A stretch of 24,442 bases of DNA from JBHIET01 sp046760785 (GTDB lineage: Bacteria; Chloroflexota; Anaerolineae; B4-G1). A program made the translations under genes and the position numbers. Below are positions 22,012 to 24,442 of the stretch, piece after piece; position 1 is the first letter of the stretch; each line of letters starts with the position of its first letter. The stretch covers positions 1 to 24,442 of the forward strand of contig JBHIET010000050.1 of the NCBI GenBank assembly GCA_046760785.1. The letters are read 5' to 3'. The notes under the pieces were generated by a model. The model searched no databases. It saw only the letters and a list, made by a program, of their open reading frames with translations, and was not told the origin of the DNA.

Positions 22012-23427
22012 ATGAAGAAAATCACATCATTTGTCATCGTTGGGATATTCTTGATCGGATTGGCCCTTGTGTGGAACGCGCTAGAGGCCAGGGCATTGCC
22101 TTCGTCCGGTGCAGGTGCGGTACAACCAACTAACACACCCGCCGTGCCGCAGGCGGATATCCAGTCCCCTCTTGTATGTCAACTCCCGTCGTTGCTGGCC
22201 GTGGCGGGAACGCCGGGACAGACGCCATCGGGAGAGCCGGTCGCCGAACAGTGGGGTCAGGATGATGCCTACATTCAGCGGGCGCTACAGCATGTCGAGG
22301 CCCTGCGCCAGGCGGGTGTGCGTTTCCAGGCGATAAACTCAGGAGTGAGAGCTACTGGCAACGCATCGCCCCAATCTCCATCAACAGAGACGTGTATGGA
22401 TGTGCTCTTGAACCCTGAAATGGATGTGGTGGAGTTCGGCGATGGAACCGGCTCGATAGAGTACTGGTCAATCCTGTCACAAACTATATACTATGACAAC
22501 CGGGATGGGTATTACAATTCAGCACAGTATTCCCTAGCTATGGTGGACGATTCAATGTGGGTGGACGAGCATGGGGACCCGTTTGATACAGATCTGTACA
22601 GCAGCACATTGGACCTGGACGAATTCGGACAGGGCTTCTGGGCTCCTGACAGTATGACCGCGATTACAGTCACATATCACAGGTTGTACACCAATACGGA
22701 CGGGGTTAATGATGGGGATGACATTGCCTTCGCTGGCTTGATTAGGTTGGATGAGGAGGGTCAACTGACCTCCCACGGGGTCTATTGGTTTATGGACGAG
22801 GATCCATCCGATAGTACCTGGAGAGGCTACTACGTGGACTTTGACGTAGATAACGATCCCAGTGTGATAGCGACCCTATCTGGCTATCCCGTTGGGCTCT
22901 TGCTTTGGCTAGAGAGCAACAGAGCAGCTCCGTATGAGTTCATTTGGTTGGACGATGTCCAGGTGACCGTGTGCTACGAACCAGCACCAAGCCCGCAGGA
23001 ATTCTATGTCTATCTGCCTGCCACACTCAACGACTTCGGCGATCAGCCGCCACCGCCGCCACTGCCCACCTGCACGCCCTATGAGCCGGATTCGGTTTCT
23101 CAACGCGGGTCTACCACGGTGGGGGCTACTTGCAGTGGCTCGTTCAGCCAAATGGATATGAGAGATTACTATTCACTGAATCTGAGCGGCGTAGCGAACG
23201 TACGGTTGCGACTCTCTGACCTGCCGTCTGGCACTAACTGGGACGCTCTGATTTACGAGGACGCAAGCGGCTATCCCTTGGCCTGCCAGATTGGCATACC
23301 AGGAGACCAAGACAAGTACGCAAACTGCACACTCAATCCCAGCAAGGACTACTTCGTCTTGGTCAACACAGGCACACCACCAGGTGCCGGCGCCAATACG
23401 TATAACATGTCCGTTGAGCAACGGTAG
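22012..23427 (+). CDS. Secreted protein with C-terminal PPC-like domain
   Basis: The 471-residue product begins with a Sec signal peptide (KK, then FVIVGIFLIGLALVW, cleavage probably near residues 24-28). A central region (about 125-325) is Asp/Tyr-rich, looks like a beta-sandwich and has a carbohydrate-binding-like appearance. A Pro-rich hinge (PPPPPLP) leads to a C-terminal domain (about 355-470) resembling the bacterial pre-peptidase C-terminal domain: DYYSLNLSG, then LRLSDLPSGTNWDALIYED, then YFVLVNTG. ATG 22012 is chosen because GAGGAGG (21999-22005) lies 6 nt upstream; an ATG at 21964 lacks a ribosome-binding site. No catalytic motif is seen. The gene looks less GC-rich than the kinase gene. 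Its function is probably surface binding. Confidence 0.72.
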   Translation: MKKITSFVIVGIFLIGLALVWNALEARALPSSGAGAVQPTNTPAVPQADIQSPLVCQLPSLLAVAGTPGQTPSGEPVAEQWGQDDAYIQRALQHVEALRQAGVRFQAINSGVRATGNASPQSPSTETCMDVLLNPEMDVVEFGDGTGSIEYWSILSQTIYYDNRDGYYNSAQYSLAMVDDSMWVDEHGDPFDTDLYSSTLDLDEFGQGFWAPDSMTAITVTYHRLYTNTDGVNDGDDIAFAGLIRLDEEGQLTSHGVYWFMDEDPSDSTWRGYYVDFDVDNDPSVIATLSGYPVGLLLWLESNRAAPYEFIWLDDVQVTVCYEPAPSPQEFYVYLPATLNDFGDQPPPPPLPTCTPYEPDSVSQRGSTTVGATCSGSFSQMDMRDYYSLNLSGVANVRLRLSDLPSGTNWDALIYEDASGYPLACQIGIPGDQDKYANCTLNPSKDYFVLVNTGTPPGAGANTYNMSVEQR

Positions 23428-23433
23428 GCGGCT

Positions 23434-23862
23434 GTGAGTGAGGGCTTGGACCACGAAACACACGCCAGGGCACTAGAAGCGCAATCGTTAAGCGATAACC
23501 ACGTTCGGTACCTGGTTATCGGAGGCTATGCTGTCGCGTTGCACGGTTATCCGTGTTACGCCAAAGGCATAGACGTGTGGATCGAGATGAGGCCAGAAAA
23601 CGCGGCGAATATGGTCAAGGCGTTGGAGCAATTCGGATTCGGTTCACTGGGATTGCAGGCCTCTGATTTTCTGGTGCCGGAGCAAATTGTCTGACTGGGG
23701 TATCCACCCAATCGCATAGACCTGATTACGACACCGCCAGGAGTGGAGTTTGAGAGTTGTTATGCATCACGGGTTGAGATTGTGATTGACGAGGTACCTG
23801 GAATAACACATCTAAACATAGGCCACCAGTCCGGCGGCCGAAGCCTTCGATGGAGCAAATAG
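23434..23862 (+). pseudogene. Broken nucleotidyltransferase (DUF6036/MNT-like)
   Basis: The first part (GTG 23434 to TGA 23692-23694) encodes VRYLVIGGYAVALHGYPCYA, then KGIDVWIEM, the start of a minimal nucleotidyltransferase. After the in-frame TGA, the same frame continues with LGYPPNRIDLITTPPGVEFE and SCYASRVEIVIDEV, the expected next section of this family. It then ends at TAG 23860 without the family's C-terminus. The first Asp of the usual DxD metal motif (KDID) is Gly here. A nonsense codon, a lost catalytic residue and a missing C-terminus together indicate a dead gene. Confidence 0.8.
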
Positions 23863-23864
23863 AT

Positions 23865-24442
23865 ATGCCCCGCTTCTGTCGTTTCTGCGGTAATGAGTTG
23901 AGGAAGCCTGACGCTCGCTTCTGCTCGGCCTGCGGGCACCAACTGGCCCCCACTCGCCCGCCGGCGGGAATCCCGCCAGCCAAGGCCCCCCCGGAAGAAG
24001 CTTCCCAAGAGCAACCGCGCCTGGTCATCCGCGTGCCCGGCCAACCCCAGTGGGAAGTGGCCCTAGAGCGGGTGGCCTTCACCCTTGGCCGCAAGCTGGA
24101 TAACGACATCGTCCTGGCGCTCGACTACGTCTCCGGTCACCACGGCAAGCTGGAGCAGCGAGGGACGATGTGGCACTATATGGACCTGGGCAGTACCAAC
24201 GGCACCTACGTCAACGGCCGGCGCGTGCAGAGCGCGGTCCTGCAGGACGGCGACATCCTGCGCATCGGCGATCCCCAAGGCAACACGGTGGGCCTCACCT
24301 TCCGCGCGGCCGGCGCAGCGGGAGCGCCAGCCCCCATCGCCGGGGCGATCCGCATCGGAGGCACCGCTCTGGGGATGAAGACCTCGCTCATCATTGGGCG
24401 CAATCCCCAGGCCGACATTCCTCTGCCGACCCCTATCGTCTC
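23865..24442 (+). CDS. Zinc-ribbon plus FHA protein, truncated by the window end
   Basis: ATG 23865 lies 2 nt after the pseudogene stop, with GGAG at 23852-23855. The visible 192 residues hold one zinc ribbon (CRFCG, then CSACG, about 5-24) and an FHA domain (about 48-145: FTLGRKLDNDIVL, then VSGHHGKLE, then LGSTNGTYVNGRRV). A second FHA-like start follows at about 165 (IRIGGTALGMKTSLIIGRNPQADI). Tandem FHA domains at the N-terminus of a longer protein are known from FHA-fused ABC transporter ATPases, but the remainder lies outside the window, so the full identity is unknown. It belongs by content to the kinase/FHA cluster. Confidence 0.85.
   Translation, partial: MPRFCRFCGNELRKPDARFCSACGHQLAPTRPPAGIPPAKAPPEEASQEQPRLVIRVPGQPQWEVALERVAFTLGRKLDNDIVLALDYVSGHHGKLEQRGTMWHYMDLGSTNGTYVNGRRVQSAVLQDGDILRIGDPQGNTVGLTFRAAGAAGAPAPIAGAIRIGGTALGMKTSLIIGRNPQADIPLPTPIV

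Noticed and set aside
1..24442. tRNA, rRNA, CRISPR array or complete insertion sequence
   Set aside because: No T-loop GTTCRA context with a cloverleaf, no regularly spaced identical repeats with unique spacers, and no transposase or terminal inverted repeats were found by reading both strands.

Overview
The window is GC-rich bacterial chromosome. Gene style suggests a Chloroflexota (Anaerolineae-like) organism: zinc-ribbon/FHA proteins, a Hanks kinase with a Thr/Pro-rich extracellular stalk, DUF2283, and many short dispersed palindromes. This is inference from protein style; there is no rRNA or other phylogenetic marker.

Region 1 (1-8935, + strand). A 120-bp tandem palindromic repeat (1-273) is followed by a good sigma70-type promoter (327-355) and a leader with a perfect 8-bp inverted repeat. 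Then comes a tightly packed probable seven-gene operon: tldD; two genes for small HTH proteins, each ending in what reads as an Sm/Hfq-like beta-barrel domain; tldE/pmbA; an APC permease with two fused universal-stress domains; a membrane-anchored LamG-like beta-sandwich protein; and a SagB-like nitroreductase fused to a membrane segment. Both subunits of the TldD/TldE peptidase thus enclose a pair of HTH-Sm proteins, the most novel arrangement here. A decayed DUF4258-like fragment and a DUF2283 gene follow.

Region 2 (9049-11304). A large fused membrane/spermidine-synthase-like protein carries three in-frame palindromic repeat insertions.

Region 3 (11305-15149). A roughly 900-bp gap holds a small minus-strand gene with a perfect ribosome-binding site, a strong promoter and a long leader. 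It is followed by three consecutive peptidase-fold genes: papain-like C1, trypsin-like, and YiiX/NlpC-P60-like permuted papain. The first two look less GC-rich than their surroundings. A dispersed ~100-bp palindrome closes the region.

Region 4 (15150-17217, - strand). A GT-C glycosyltransferase, with another in-frame palindrome, lies behind a small two-TM protein that appears to be translated from a leaderless mRNA.

Region 5 (17218-24442, + strand). An extended -10 promoter and a palindrome-rich leader precede a signalling/surface cluster: VWA protein, zinc-ribbon-FHA protein, transmembrane Ser/Thr kinase, and a secreted protein with a PPC-like C-terminus. A broken nucleotidyltransferase pseudogene and the start of a second zinc-ribbon-FHA protein, cut by the window end, follow. 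Kinase and FHA proteins suggest phosphothreonine signalling; no phosphatase is visible in the window.
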